DNA of 15,513 nucleotides from JAVBOP01 sp031550405 (GCA_031550405.1 JAVBOP010000172.1:1-15513); one strand, 5' to 3'; positions 7,550 through 15,513 are shown, counted from the first letter of the stretch. Translations and numbers: made by a program. Notes: a model not told the origin generated them from the letters alone.

Positions 7550-7573
7550 CTATAATTTATTTATCAATTTATA

Positions 7574-9505
7574 TTACACAGTACGATTCTCATTCAAATC
7601 TGTAAACAGTGCAATAATCTCATCTTGAGTTTTAGCACCAATATCGCCTTTGGTGTGCTCGCGAACGGAAACAGTGCCAGCTTCCATCTCTTTTTGACCA
7701 ATAATTAAGGCGAATGGGATTTTTTTCTGCTCAGATTCTGCTATTTTTCTGTTTATTTTTTCATTTCTTGTGTCAATCATAACACGGAAACCTTGCGCCT
7801 CAAGCTTTGTTTTAAGCTGTTCTGCATATTCATGTTGCACGCTTCCAATAGGCAAAACGCTCACTTGCACAGGAGCAATCCAGAATGGGAAATTGCCCGC
7901 ATAATGCTCAATCAAAATCGCCATAAAACGTTCCATAGAGCCAAGCGGCGCCCGATGAATACACACAGGACGATGCTCCGTATTGTCCGCACCAGTATAT
8001 TCCAAATTGAAACGCTCAGGCATGACATAATCCACCTGAACCGTGCCAAGCTGCCACTTACGACCAATAGCATCTTTAATTATAAAGTCGATTTTTGGAC
8101 CATAAAATGCTGCTTCGCCCGGAGCAATAACATAATTCAAGCCCAATTCATCGGCTGCTTCCGTGATTTCGCGTTGTGCTTTGAGCCACAACTCAATATC
8201 GCCGCCATACTTGTCAGAAGAATCATCGCGGAACGACAAACGAGTTTGAATGCTGTCCGCCATACCAAAAGTTTTGAAAAAATAATAAATAATATCGACA
8301 ACGCCTTTCACTTCATCTTTGAGCTGTTCAACCGTGCAATAAATATGGGCATCGTCTTGAGTAAAGCCGCGAACACGAGTAAGACCACTAAGCTCGCCAG
8401 ATTGTTCGTAACGATAAACCGTGCCAAGCTCGAACAAACGCAAAGGCAAATCACGATACGAACGAGGCTTGTTGAGATAAATCTGATGATGATGCGGACA
8501 ATTCATCGGCTTCATCATATATTCCTCGTCCTCAATCGTCATCGGAGGAAACTGCGAATCAGCATAATATGGATAATGTCCCGAAGTTTTATACAAATTA
8601 ATATTTCCGACATGCGGCGTAATTACCTCCTGATAGCCGCGTTTTACTTGCTCTTTACGCATAAAATCTTCAATAATGCGACGCATTGTTGTCCCATTTG
8701 GCAACCATACCGGCAAACCACCGCCAATAATCGGCGTAATCATATAAATATCAAGATCTTTGCCCAACTTACGATGATCGCGTTTTTCTGCCTCTTCTCG
8801 CATTAACAAATATTCATCAAGCATCTTCTTTTTAGGAAAAGTAATGCCATAAATACGTGTCATCATCTTTCGGCTTGAATCTCCACGCCAATATGCCCCA
8901 GCAATCGAAAGCAGCTTAACTGCCTTAATTAACGAGGTGTTAGGCAAATGTGCCCCACGACATAAATCGGTAAAAGTGCCATGCTTATAGAACGAAATTT
9001 CCTGCCCTTTAAAGCCTTCCAAAAGTTCCGCTTTATATTCATCTTTCACCTCATCGCGCCAATGGTGCATTGCTTCTTCCCAATCCACAACCTCACGAAT
9101 ATATGGAGAAGCGGCTTTTGCAAGCTCCATCATTTTAGCTTCGATTTTTGGCAAATCTTCCGCAGTAAGTTTCACATTTTCAGGCAAATCGACATCATAA
9201 TAGAAGCCGTTTTCGATTGCAGGACCAATGCCAAACTTAATGCCCGGATACAGCTGCTGCAAGGCTTCAGCCATTAAATGGGCGGAAGAGTGCCAATATA
9301 TATCCTTGCCTTCTTCGTCATCGAAGGTTAATATTTTCATATTTGCATCTTCAGAAATCGGACGCATCAAGTCGTATTTATCATCATTAAGGAGTATGCC
9401 GACCGCATTGCGTGCCAGCCCTTCGGATATGGATTGTGCTATTTCGTAACCAGTTGTATTTACTGGATATTCGCGGACATTACCATCAGGAAATGTAATT
9501 TTCAT
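7574..9505 (-). CDS. thrS: Threonyl-tRNA synthetase
   Basis: This class II synthetase charges tRNA-Thr with threonine in the cytoplasm. The full 643 residues are present. The order is an N-terminal TGS domain (1-62), the editing domain with HSSAH (His72, His76) and DLCRGAH (Cys182, His186), then the catalytic core. The core includes the Zn ligands Cys336 in MNCPHHH, His387 in DDAHIYC and His517. Motif 2 is TRVRGFTQDD, motif 3 is CIHRAPLGSMERF, and the C-terminal anticodon-binding domain starts at about 545 with PVQVSVLP. All key residues are in place. The gene is not next to infC-rpmI-rplT, its common partners elsewhere. A small secreted-protein gene lies 81 bp upstream on the same strand, and a hairpin terminator follows at 7529-7549. 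There is no obvious T-box-like leader in the short upstream gap. Confidence 0.98.
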   Translation of the reverse strand: MKITFPDGNVREYPVNTTGYEIAQSISEGLARNAVGILLNDDKYDLMRPISEDANMKILTFDDEEGKDIYWHSSAHLMAEALQQLYPGIKFGIGPAIENGFYYDVDLPENVKLTAEDLPKIEAKMMELAKAASPYIREVVDWEEAMHHWRDEVKDEYKAELLEGFKGQEISFYKHGTFTDLCRGAHLPNTSLIKAVKLLSIAGAYWRGDSSRKMMTRIYGITFPKKKMLDEYLLMREEAEKRDHRKLGKDLDIYMITPIIGGGLPVWLPNGTTMRRIIEDFMRKEQVKRGYQEVITPHVGNINLYKTSGHYPYYADSQFPPMTIEDEEYMMKPMNCPHHHQIYLNKPRSYRDLPLRLFELGTVYRYEQSGELSGLTRVRGFTQDDAHIYCTVEQLKDEVKGVVDIIYYFFKTFGMADSIQTRLSFRDDSSDKYGGDIELWLKAQREITEAADELGLNYVIAPGEAAFYGPKIDFIIKDAIGRKWQLGTVQVDYVMPERFNLEYTGADNTEHRPVCIHRAPLGSMERFMAILIEHYAGNFPFWIAPVQVSVLPIGSVQHEYAEQLKTKLEAQGFRVMIDTRNEKINRKIAESEQKKIPFALIIGQKEMEAGTVSVREHTKGDIGAKTQDEIIALFTDLNENRTV

Positions 9506-9586
9506 AATTTTTATCTCAATATTAAAAATTCACAAAAAGTAATTATGAATTTTTTTTAATTTTACTTATTGTTGCTATATTTCCCT

Positions 9587-10054
9587 CTATTTTTTTAACC
9601 CATTAAGAACGGGTATTTTTTCCTGTATGTTGGTAGCAATAAGGTTGCGAAGGTAATTTTCTAATTGAAAAAATCGAGCAGCTTGAATGCCTCCAATAGC
9701 TTTTGTCATTTTGCTTAAATATTTTTTCTCTAATTTTACCAAATCAATATCACTGTCTAAAATGTCTTCCATCATATCTTCGGAAGCATCGCTATTCATG
9801 TCGCCATATTTGCTGATATATCCTTCAACATTTTTGATTCTTTCGCGCATTAATTTTTGGCGATCTTTTTCATACTCGTCGTAAAGCGTCCAAAAAACTT
9901 TGGCTGTAGCCTCGTCCAGCTTCATGTAATCTCTTACTAATGTCTGTTTTTCCTTGCCAAAATATGCCTGAATCAAGGCTATATCCTGTGTTTCTGTCTG
10001 CGCATTCATAAAATATGGAATGAATAAAAACGCTAATACAAATAATTTTTTCAT
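9587..10054 (-). CDS. Small secreted helical protein, possibly Spy/CpxP-like
   Basis: This 155-residue protein has a clear signal peptide (MKKLFVLAFLFIPYFMNAQ, cleavage probably after Ala-Gln near residue 19). The mature part is almost wholly helical and highly charged: DYMKLDEATAKVFWTLYDEY, KDRQKLMRERIKNVEGYI, LDSDIDLVKLEKKYLSKM and IGGIQAARFFQLENYL. The pattern of a helix around LDEATAKVFWxLYDEY followed by long charged helices and a final IxxxQAARFFQLE resembles the Spy/CpxP-type periplasmic sensors and chaperones, but no clear LTxxQ motif is seen, so this is only a suggestion. TAAGGA lies seven bases before the ATG, a good ribosome binding site. It is divergent from the DUF3078 gene and 81 bp upstream of thrS, with no obvious terminator between. 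Confidence 0.8.
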   Translation of the reverse strand: MKKLFVLAFLFIPYFMNAQTETQDIALIQAYFGKEKQTLVRDYMKLDEATAKVFWTLYDEYEKDRQKLMRERIKNVEGYISKYGDMNSDASEDMMEDILDSDIDLVKLEKKYLSKMTKAIGGIQAARFFQLENYLRNLIATNIQEKIPVLNGLKK

Positions 10055-10133
10055 GTTTTGTTCCTTAAAATATTAAATAAAAAAAATACATTGAATGATG
10101 ACGTTGAAGTTGGAAGAATGTTTTAATTCATAA

Positions 10134-10184
10134 AAAACATGTTTTCAAAAATTTTTCCCGAATATATACGTTAACATACGTTTA
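10134..10184. promoter_or_regulatory. Possible control region between divergent genes
   Basis: The 169-bp gap between the divergent secreted-protein and DUF3078 genes holds a 12-bp palindrome AAAACATGTTTT (10134-10145) and a direct repeat with a 10-bp period, TACGTTAACA then TACGTTTAAT (10167-10186). TACGTTTA is one base off the TAnnTTTG box. A helical-turn spacing could suit a regulator, but AT-rich sequence makes chance likely. Confidence 0.2.
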
Positions 10185-10223
10185 ATATTAGCTCAATTAA
10201 TTAGCATTTTTAGGTAAAAAAAT

Positions 10224-11159
10224 ATGAAATACCAATTTTTTACGTTACTAGTTCTATCTATTTTTATTTTATCCAATTCGCTTCACGCTCAGGGAAGCTC
10301 TAATTTGAACGAAGAAGCCGCAGCTGTTGCTCAAAAAAATACTACAACCAAAGTCGATACGGCACAAAAAACTCCTTGGGTAATTAACAACAAAGCTGTA
10401 GTAACTGCGGAAGAAGCTTTTTATAAAAATTGGACAAAAGATGGTTTCAATTCTTTAGCATTCACTGCAATATTTTTAGGTAAGTATAATTATATCACAG
10501 ACTTGAATAAATGGGAAAACACAATTGATTTGGCTTTTGGTTTGATGGCGCAAGACTTGGATGGCGATGGAAAATTAGATGAAAGCCTGCACCCGCATAA
10601 GACGGATGATAAATTAAATTTTACTTCATCTTACAGCCGCAAAGCGTTTGAAAATTTTAACTATAATGCAACATTCGATTTTCGCTCGCAATTTTCCGAA
10701 ACCTATAAGGATGACAGTATTTTGACCGCAAATATTTTTGCGCCGGCATACCTTCTGACTGCCATAGGTATGACCTATGAAAATAAGGGATTTGCAGCGC
10801 TGGTCGCTCCAATAACCGGTAAAATAACTTTAGTAACTGACGAACGGCTGTCTGCGCAAGGCGTATATGGATTGCAGCCCGGCGAAAAATCGCTCTGGGA
10901 ATTTGGAGCATATTCCAAATTGACTTTTTCGAGTGGAATTGTTACAAATGTATCGCTTGACACCAAATTAGAATTTTTTTATGACTATGCAAGTATTTTA
11001 TTCAAGGATACTTACATCAATTGGGAAGTGTTGATAAATATGAAAGTTAATAAATATTTATCTGCTTTTTTTGCAATGCAAACCATTTACGACAATAAAG
11101 TTACACAAGACATCCAGTTCAAGGAAAAGCTTGGTTTAATGCTTGCCGTTGAATTTTAA
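10224..11159 (+). CDS. DUF3078 outer-membrane beta-barrel protein
   Basis: This 311-residue protein carries a signal peptide (residues 1-23, ending SLHAQ). After a short low-complexity stretch (about 24-48) it enters the DUF3078 pattern: WVINNKAVVTAEEAFYKNWTKDGFNSLAFTAIF, WENTIDLAFGLM, DDKLNFTSSYSRK and FNYNATFDFRSQF, then alternating strands to the C-terminal LGLMLAVEF, which ends in Phe as outer-membrane barrels do. These proteins are common in Bacteroidota, and their role is not established. An extra DLDGDGKLDE (111-120) gives a DxDxDG calcium-loop motif between the first strands, though the twelfth-position Glu of a full EF-hand is missing. A weak AGG lies nine bases before the ATG. The gene stands alone; the dipeptidase gene follows after 173 bp on the same strand. 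Confidence 0.85.
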   Translation: MKYQFFTLLVLSIFILSNSLHAQGSSNLNEEAAAVAQKNTTTKVDTAQKTPWVINNKAVVTAEEAFYKNWTKDGFNSLAFTAIFLGKYNYITDLNKWENTIDLAFGLMAQDLDGDGKLDESLHPHKTDDKLNFTSSYSRKAFENFNYNATFDFRSQFSETYKDDSILTANIFAPAYLLTAIGMTYENKGFAALVAPITGKITLVTDERLSAQGVYGLQPGEKSLWEFGAYSKLTFSSGIVTNVSLDTKLEFFYDYASILFKDTYINWEVLINMKVNKYLSAFFAMQTIYDNKVTQDIQFKEKLGLMLAVEF

Positions 11160-11332
11160 CAGCATAAGTAGCAGAGTATTAATCCGGCTATTTATGAAAA
11201 AAAATTAATAAATATTGTGAAATTTATTCAGTAAAATTAAAATCAGGTTTGTTTGGTATTATAATGCCTGATTGACTTAATCGTTATATATTGTTCCACA
11301 TAATGTTTGTATAACTTAAAACGCGTGTATTT

Positions 11333-12703
11333 ATGCAAAAAATACTTGATTACATTGAAGCTCAAAAAGAAAATCACCTTAGCCAACTTATTGATTTTCT
11401 TAAGTTTCCAAGCATCAGCAGCGATTCAAAATATAATGCTGACATGGAAAAATGCTCAAACTGGCTTGTTGAACATCTCAAAAATATTGGCATAAATAAT
11501 GTCAAAACGTATCCCACCGCAGGCCATCCTATCGTATATGGCGAGTGGCTTGGCGCGGGCAAAGACGCCAAAACTCTGCTAATTTACGGGCATTATGATG
11601 TGCAGCCCGTTGACCCGCTATCCCTGTGGAATAGTGCTCCGTTCGAGCCAACCATATTAAATAACAGGATTTATGCTCGCGGCACAGCTGACGATAAGGG
11701 ACAGCTATTCTGCCACGTAAAAGCCATTGAAGCGCATCTCAAAACTTATGGCAAATTGCCTGTTAATGTGAAATTGCTATTTGAAGGCGAGGAGGAAGCT
11801 GGAAGCAACCATCTTGAGGATTTTATTATCAAGAATAAGGAAATGCTAAGCTGTGATTTTTCAATGATTTCCGATACGGAATGGTTTGCGGAGGGGCTGC
11901 CAACGATTTGCTATGGATTGCGCGGCATTGCATATATTGAAGTGAAGGTTACAGGTCCCAATCGAGACGTACATTCCGGTTCGTTTGGCGGTGCAATCGA
12001 CAATCCTATTCAGGTTCTTGCGTGGATGATTACTCAATTGAAGGACAGATACGGGCGCATTACTGTTCCAAATTTTTATGACGATGTTGTGCCTGCAACC
12101 AATGACGAGCGGGAGAATTTCAAAAAATTGCCATATAACGAGGCTGCATACAAGGAGGATTTGGGTGTTGGCGAACTGAATGGCGAAACAGGCTATTCCA
12201 CGCTGGAGCGTACATGGGTGCGTCCGTCGCTGGATCTTAATGGAATTGTTGGTGGTTATACAGGTGAAGGCGCTAAAACCATTATTCCATCCTGGGCGTC
12301 TGCAAAAATATCCATGCGGCTTGTGCCAAACCAGAAGCCTTCGCAAATACTTAAGAATATTGCCGCCTATTTGCGTAAGTTAGCGCCGCCAACGGTCAAA
12401 GTTGAAGTTCAGGAATTGCATTCTGGCTCTCCGCTGGTTGTAGAGCGCGACAGTATTGGCATAAAATCGGCGGTGGCAGCTTTGAAGGCGGCTTTTGGAA
12501 AGGATGTTGTTTTTATGCGCGAGGGCGGCTCTATTCCTATCGTGGTGTTATTCGGCGAAGAATTGCATGCTCCAGCCATTTTGATGGGATTCGGTCTTCC
12601 GGCGGATAATATCCACTCGCCTAATGAGTCGCTGCATTTAGATAATTTCTTTGGCGGCATTCGTGCATCTGCCATATTTTATGATGAGATAAGCAAGCAA
12701 TAG
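11333..12703 (+). CDS. M20-family dipeptidase (zinc metallopeptidase)
   Basis: This 456-residue cytoplasmic enzyme belongs to the M20 family of two-zinc peptidases that cleave dipeptides and similar amides. The ligand set is complete: YGHYDVQP (His87, and Asp89 supporting), RGTADDKG (bridging Asp120), EGEEEAGS (general base Glu154, ligand Glu155), SDTEW (Asp181) and DNIHSPNES (His428). A lid/dimerisation domain lies at about 200-320, with GPNRDVHSGSFGG at its start, as in the CNDP/PepV-like dipeptidase group. There is no signal peptide. No Shine-Dalgarno site precedes the ATG at 11333; an overlapping frame-shifted open frame from 11307 has no support. The exact substrate is not readable. A GC-rich hairpin lies 40 bp downstream. 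Confidence 0.93.
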   Translation: MQKILDYIEAQKENHLSQLIDFLKFPSISSDSKYNADMEKCSNWLVEHLKNIGINNVKTYPTAGHPIVYGEWLGAGKDAKTLLIYGHYDVQPVDPLSLWNSAPFEPTILNNRIYARGTADDKGQLFCHVKAIEAHLKTYGKLPVNVKLLFEGEEEAGSNHLEDFIIKNKEMLSCDFSMISDTEWFAEGLPTICYGLRGIAYIEVKVTGPNRDVHSGSFGGAIDNPIQVLAWMITQLKDRYGRITVPNFYDDVVPATNDERENFKKLPYNEAAYKEDLGVGELNGETGYSTLERTWVRPSLDLNGIVGGYTGEGAKTIIPSWASAKISMRLVPNQKPSQILKNIAAYLRKLAPPTVKVEVQELHSGSPLVVERDSIGIKSAVAALKAAFGKDVVFMREGGSIPIVVLFGEELHAPAILMGFGLPADNIHSPNESLHLDNFFGGIRASAIFYDEISKQ

Positions 12704-12742
12704 ACTGCATGTTATACTTAACAATTATCTGTTTAATATGCA

Positions 12743-12773
12743 AACACCCCTTCAGACGAAGCAGCGGGGTGTT
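12743..12773 (+). terminator. Hairpin downstream of the dipeptidase gene
   Basis: AACACCCC pairs with GGGGTGTT (eight base pairs), with a 15-base loop that can itself form CTTC/GAAG. It lies 40 bases after the dipeptidase stop, between converging genes. There is no U-tract on either strand, so intrinsic termination is uncertain; mRNA 3'-end protection is another option. Confidence 0.4.
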
Positions 12774-12792
12774 GATGATTTAAAATTTAATC

Positions 12793-12842
12793 GTATAGCC
12801 GTTGCATGCAACGGCTATACAGGATTGTTAATAAAAATTAAT
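12793..12842 (-). repeat. Palindromic repeat, copy A, at the stop codon of the T9SS-protein gene
   Basis: A perfect 28-bp palindrome (12793-12820) has the half-site GTATAGCCGTTGCA followed by its exact reverse complement. On the minus strand it is preceded by TTATTAACAATC and a T-run that starts at the stop codon TAA of the gene above it. The same arrangement occurs in copy B at 14479-14531. Confidence 0.85.
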
Positions 12843-14454
12843 AAATGGCTATGCCTTTGGTGCGGCTTTCGTTGCCGCTGCGGGCATTGAGAAAATACAT
12901 GCCGCGAGGCAAATTTGGCGGGATGTCGAATTTGATTTTAAAACGGTTTTCGGCGGCTGAATATTCGCCCAATGGCTTCAAATCCAGCTTCCGCTCGCCA
13001 AGAGAATTATATAAGCCTACCTGCAAATCATCGCCTGCCTGAGGATAATAAGTAATATTTACAGTTAAATTCGTATTTGTTGGATTTGGATAGACATTTT
13101 TATCCGATATCCATAAATCCGCAAAAATGCCCTCTTCCGTTTCAGGTTCTTCTATGTTACTGCCCGGCTCATAGGAATAAAGAGGAGAAAAATAAGTTTT
13201 GGTAGCATTATCAAATGTAGGATAGAATAAAAAGTAATACTTACCATTCCATATCTCCACATCACTTGGTATCGCACGTACCTTTGAATAGTGAAACGGA
13301 AATACAAATTCGCTCCATTTCTTTGTGGCTAAATTATATATCAGCATTTTTCGCTTCCTATTGCCTTCTAATCCATTTTCTTCATAGGGATATATATCGT
13401 TTGCATCAAATGCAATTTCGTCTTCTGTCCATTGGAATATCTTGTCATAAAGTGCATAAGCTTGTACTGTTTCACCATCAATTTTCTTGACAAGCATTTC
13501 GTAAGGCACAGGAATAGTATCCCACACACCATCTTCATATTTTAATATCTTGTTAGTGCAGTGCGGTAGCCATTTTTTAGCTGTTGAGTCATAATAACCT
13601 TTTCCATACTTTCCCATCCCTATTTTTACATAGTTATGCTTTTCTGGCAGGACATGAATATCACAGAGATTAAACAACGAAGCTAGCTCTTTTTGTGTGT
13701 TATCATAAGGATGGGCTTTCATTCTTGTTGGTACAGGCAAACATGTGGAGTCAAAAAAAGTATATTCTCTGCTTGTGGTATTAAACATGGGAATATGTTT
13801 ATAACAAGTGGCAAACCATATATTGTCGTTTTCATCTATATGAAAATCCCTATAATTTACCCACGTTAGTGCATAGCCTTTTTCTTCTAAAATTAAAGTG
13901 GTATTAACCCCATATTCAATAGTATCGGGATTGTTAGTTTTCATTTTTATTAATACATCATCTTCAGTCATATAATACACATATTCGCCTGTTTTGTCAA
14001 AGCAAAAGCCTGAAATAAGGTCGCTTACCTCTATACCATCATTTATAGGTATATTAAAGTATAAAAAATTCTTTACATTTTTAGAATTATACTGATGCAG
14101 TATTTCCATATCGCTTGTATCTGTTTTTCCCCTGAAAACAAGAAAGCCACCTTTGTTTAGCGCAGCCCAGTAAATATTATCTTTCCAATGCTTAATTCCA
14201 AAGACTGATATAGTAGAGCCTGGTGCATATTCATCATATAATTCAGAAATTTCTTCATTGCCATATTTAAGTGCATTATGCTTTTTATCCATGCAATAGA
14301 TTCCTCGTGTGGGAATATACATATAATCAGATGTTGGCGAGGCTGAATATAGCCCTGTCCCGTCCAATATAGATATTTGCTTAAAGTCTTTTTCCTCTTG
14401 TGCCACAGCGCATATCTGGCATATTATTGCCAATATCAATATTATTTTTTTCAT
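12838..14454 (-). CDS. Secreted protein with C-terminal type IX secretion sorting domain
   Basis: This 538-residue exported protein has a signal peptide (MKKIILILAIICQICAVAQ, cleaved around 19) and a C-terminal T9SS type A sorting domain from about 453: NVYPNPTNTNLTVNI, DDLQVGLYNSLGE, FDIPPNLPRGMYFLNA and KGIAIY. Such domains guide proteins through the outer membrane to the surface or medium in Bacteroidota. The central 430 residues look like repeated beta-strand units rich in W, Y and N (for example HWKDNIYWAALNKGGFLVF, DFHIDENDNIWFATCYKH and VEIWNGKYYFLFYP), which suggests a beta-propeller; the IDENDNIWFAT phrase resembles propeller repeats of two-component sensors. Function is unknown. TAAGGA lies nine bases before the ATG. 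A cysteine-rich secreted-protein gene lies 72 bp upstream on the same strand, and the repeat copies flank this gene. Confidence 0.88.
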   Translation of the reverse strand: MKKIILILAIICQICAVAQEEKDFKQISILDGTGLYSASPTSDYMYIPTRGIYCMDKKHNALKYGNEEISELYDEYAPGSTISVFGIKHWKDNIYWAALNKGGFLVFRGKTDTSDMEILHQYNSKNVKNFLYFNIPINDGIEVSDLISGFCFDKTGEYVYYMTEDDVLIKMKTNNPDTIEYGVNTTLILEEKGYALTWVNYRDFHIDENDNIWFATCYKHIPMFNTTSREYTFFDSTCLPVPTRMKAHPYDNTQKELASLFNLCDIHVLPEKHNYVKIGMGKYGKGYYDSTAKKWLPHCTNKILKYEDGVWDTIPVPYEMLVKKIDGETVQAYALYDKIFQWTEDEIAFDANDIYPYEENGLEGNRKRKMLIYNLATKKWSEFVFPFHYSKVRAIPSDVEIWNGKYYFLFYPTFDNATKTYFSPLYSYEPGSNIEEPETEEGIFADLWISDKNVYPNPTNTNLTVNITYYPQAGDDLQVGLYNSLGERKLDLKPLGEYSAAENRFKIKFDIPPNLPRGMYFLNARSGNESRTKGIAIY

Positions 14455-14478
14455 TGTTATTGTTCCTTATTATATATT

Positions 14479-14531
14479 GTATAGCCGTTGCATGCAACGG
14501 CTATACGTGATTGTTAATAAAAAAAATTAAT
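14479..14531 (-). repeat. Palindromic repeat, copy B, at the stop codon of the Cys-rich gene
   Basis: The same 28-bp palindrome (14479-14506) is identical base for base to copy A. On the minus strand it is again preceded by TTATTAACAATC and a longer T-run beginning at the stop codon TAA (14527-14529). Only the two bases next to the palindrome and the T-run length differ between copies. It occupies most of the 72-bp gap between the two secreted-protein genes. Confidence 0.85.
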
Positions 14532-15480
14532 CGCAAGAAACAGGTCTGCAATCTACGGTTCGCTTACTGTTTTTACCTATTGGTATAATATCTCTGTACA
14601 GGTATACTTCCTTGCTATTCGGGCAATCATACTGATCTAACGAATTCCCTATTTCTTCCCAGTGTAAAACCTTCTGTGGTCTACCCATGCTCCAAATAGT
14701 GTTAAAGCAATATTTACGGATGCTCCAGCACACACTTCTTTCAAATACATAGCAGGGACTTATAACCCGTATTTGGTATGGGCTTTGTATATCAAGCAAC
14801 CGATTAGATGGTTTATTGGCAGATATAGCTGAATTTGGAACTGTATTCGCCTGCTGTGTAGAAACATGGCTGCTACTATGATTCGGATTCACCTGCGAAA
14901 CATTATTCAAATTTGAATTTATGCCGGAATTTGGAACCATATTGACAACGTAAGCAGTGGCAGTATCTATATCAGATCCCCACTTATAATTATCAGGTTC
15001 ATTATTTGTCATTGGAGTTATCCATTGCAAATAGGCGTTAGTTATACATCTTGGGCGTCCAACTTTATATACAACATCGCTCCAGCCGTCAGAACATTTT
15101 GGAACATATAAGGCGCTCTGATCCCATGGATGCTTGTTTTGTATAATATCTTTCGTGCATTCTTCCACAATTTCTGAATATAAATCCTCAAAAGATGTTT
15201 CACCTATACAACTGTTAGGCAGTATCTGATTTATTTCGTGTACATATATTTGGACCATAGTAACACCATTTTCTTCAATCACTCGCCAGCAGTATTTGTA
15301 TTCCATACTGCAGCCAGCGTATCCTTTCCATGTAAACCGGCTTGTCTTGACCTGGTTCCAGCCGTCTCCTGGCGGGCAATCCCAATCCGCCCAGGCGCTG
15401 TTTGTATTAATCATCATAGCTGTAAGTATCATCAAAAATATAGACATAAGGCTCTTTAGCGTTGCTCTTTTTTTTGTCAT
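14527..15480 (-). CDS. Cysteine-rich secreted protein of unknown function
   Basis: This 317-residue protein has a signal peptide (about 1-31, ending NSAWA before DWDCPPG). The mature part has 13 cysteines (35, 57, 64, 91, 108, 129, 145, 243, 251, 258, 286, 311, 316), suggesting disulfide-stabilised modules. Two segments share C..DGW..V....C: CPPGDGWNQV to Cys57 and CSDGWSDVVYKVGRPRC. Two more share CxxxxxxYC with tryptophan nearby (CSMEYKYCW and CWSIRKYCF). An Asn/Ser-rich linker (about 180-225) carries VPNSGI and VPNSAI and splits the protein in two halves. No T9SS sorting domain is present, so it may stay in the periplasm or leave by another route. I recognise no family. AAGGAG lies seven bases before the ATG at 15480. 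The T9SS-protein gene follows 72 bp downstream and may share its transcript. Confidence 0.82.
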   Translation of the reverse strand: MTKKRATLKSLMSIFLMILTAMMINTNSAWADWDCPPGDGWNQVKTSRFTWKGYAGCSMEYKYCWRVIEENGVTMVQIYVHEINQILPNSCIGETSFEDLYSEIVEECTKDIIQNKHPWDQSALYVPKCSDGWSDVVYKVGRPRCITNAYLQWITPMTNNEPDNYKWGSDIDTATAYVVNMVPNSGINSNLNNVSQVNPNHSSSHVSTQQANTVPNSAISANKPSNRLLDIQSPYQIRVISPCYVFERSVCWSIRKYCFNTIWSMGRPQKVLHWEEIGNSLDQYDCPNSKEVYLYRDIIPIGKNSKRTVDCRPVSCD

Positions 15481-15487
15481 AGTTTTT

Positions 15488-15507
15488 CTCCTTTTTTTAA
15501 AATTATA
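15488..15507 (-). promoter_or_regulatory. Ribosome binding site AAGGAG and possible -10 box of the Cys-rich gene
   Basis: On the minus strand AAGGAG (15488-15493) is seven bases before the ATG at 15480. TATAAT (15502-15507) lies just upstream, but the window ends before any -33 element could be seen, so only the ribosome binding site is well supported. Confidence 0.5.
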
Positions 15508-15513
15508 AGAAGT

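Noticed and set aside
7793..8806. Long plus-strand open frame of 337 codons
   Set aside because: It is antisense to the catalytic core of thrS, and its translation is rich in H, R, I and N with no domain pattern.
11241..11273. Inverted repeat AATCAGG/CCTGATT after the DUF3078 gene
   Set aside because: It has a seven-base stem, a 19-base loop and no U-tract; in this AT-rich gap it is too weak to call a terminator.
11307..11495. Plus-strand open frame overlapping the dipeptidase start
   Set aside because: It runs out of frame into the clearly coding dipeptidase and has no ribosome site or motif.

Overview
The window reads as an AT-rich chromosomal segment from a member of the Bacteroidota/Chlorobi (FCB) group; Ignavibacteria or Candidatus Kapabacteria are plausible, but the exact lineage is an inference. 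The pointers are a secreted protein ending in a type IX secretion (T9SS) sorting domain, a DUF3078 outer-membrane protein, a lipocalin-type Bacteroidota lipoprotein, a GH57 glycogen branching enzyme, and two promoters that match the Bacteroidota pattern TTTG-N20-TAnnTTTG exactly. Shine-Dalgarno use is mixed: some secreted-protein genes have clear GGAG/AAGGA sites, while several housekeeping genes have none.

Layout, left to right. Positions 1-2561 (minus) hold a GH57 branching enzyme followed by the first 254 codons of D-Ala-D-Ala ligase, cut by the window edge. Positions 2703-4628 (plus) hold a promoter, a small lipoprotein and a divergent YchF-type ATPase 31 bp downstream. Positions 4714-5369 (minus) hold a SatP/YaaH acetate-type transporter with its own promoter. 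Positions 5404-6204 (minus) are a dead IS5-family transposase with three in-frame stops and two frameshifts. Positions 6286-7326 (minus) form a two-gene unit: a lipocalin-like lipoprotein and then a HesB/IscA-fold protein with no cysteine at all. Positions 7529-10054 (minus) carry a small secreted helical protein and threonyl-tRNA synthetase, ending in a hairpin terminator. Positions 10224-12703 (plus) carry a DUF3078 outer-membrane protein and an M20 dipeptidase. Positions 12793-15480 (minus) carry a cysteine-rich secreted protein and a T9SS-exported protein, each followed directly at its stop codon by the same roughly 50-bp repeat containing a perfect 28-bp palindrome.

Much of the window is core metabolism (cell wall, glycogen, translation, dipeptide breakdown, acetate-type transport) mixed with envelope and secreted proteins of unknown role. 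No CRISPR array, prophage, tRNA or rRNA was seen, and no multi-gene defence or biosynthetic system. The most unusual items are the cysteine-free IscA-like protein, the stop-codon-abutting palindromic repeat pair, and the cysteine-rich secreted protein with an internal duplication.
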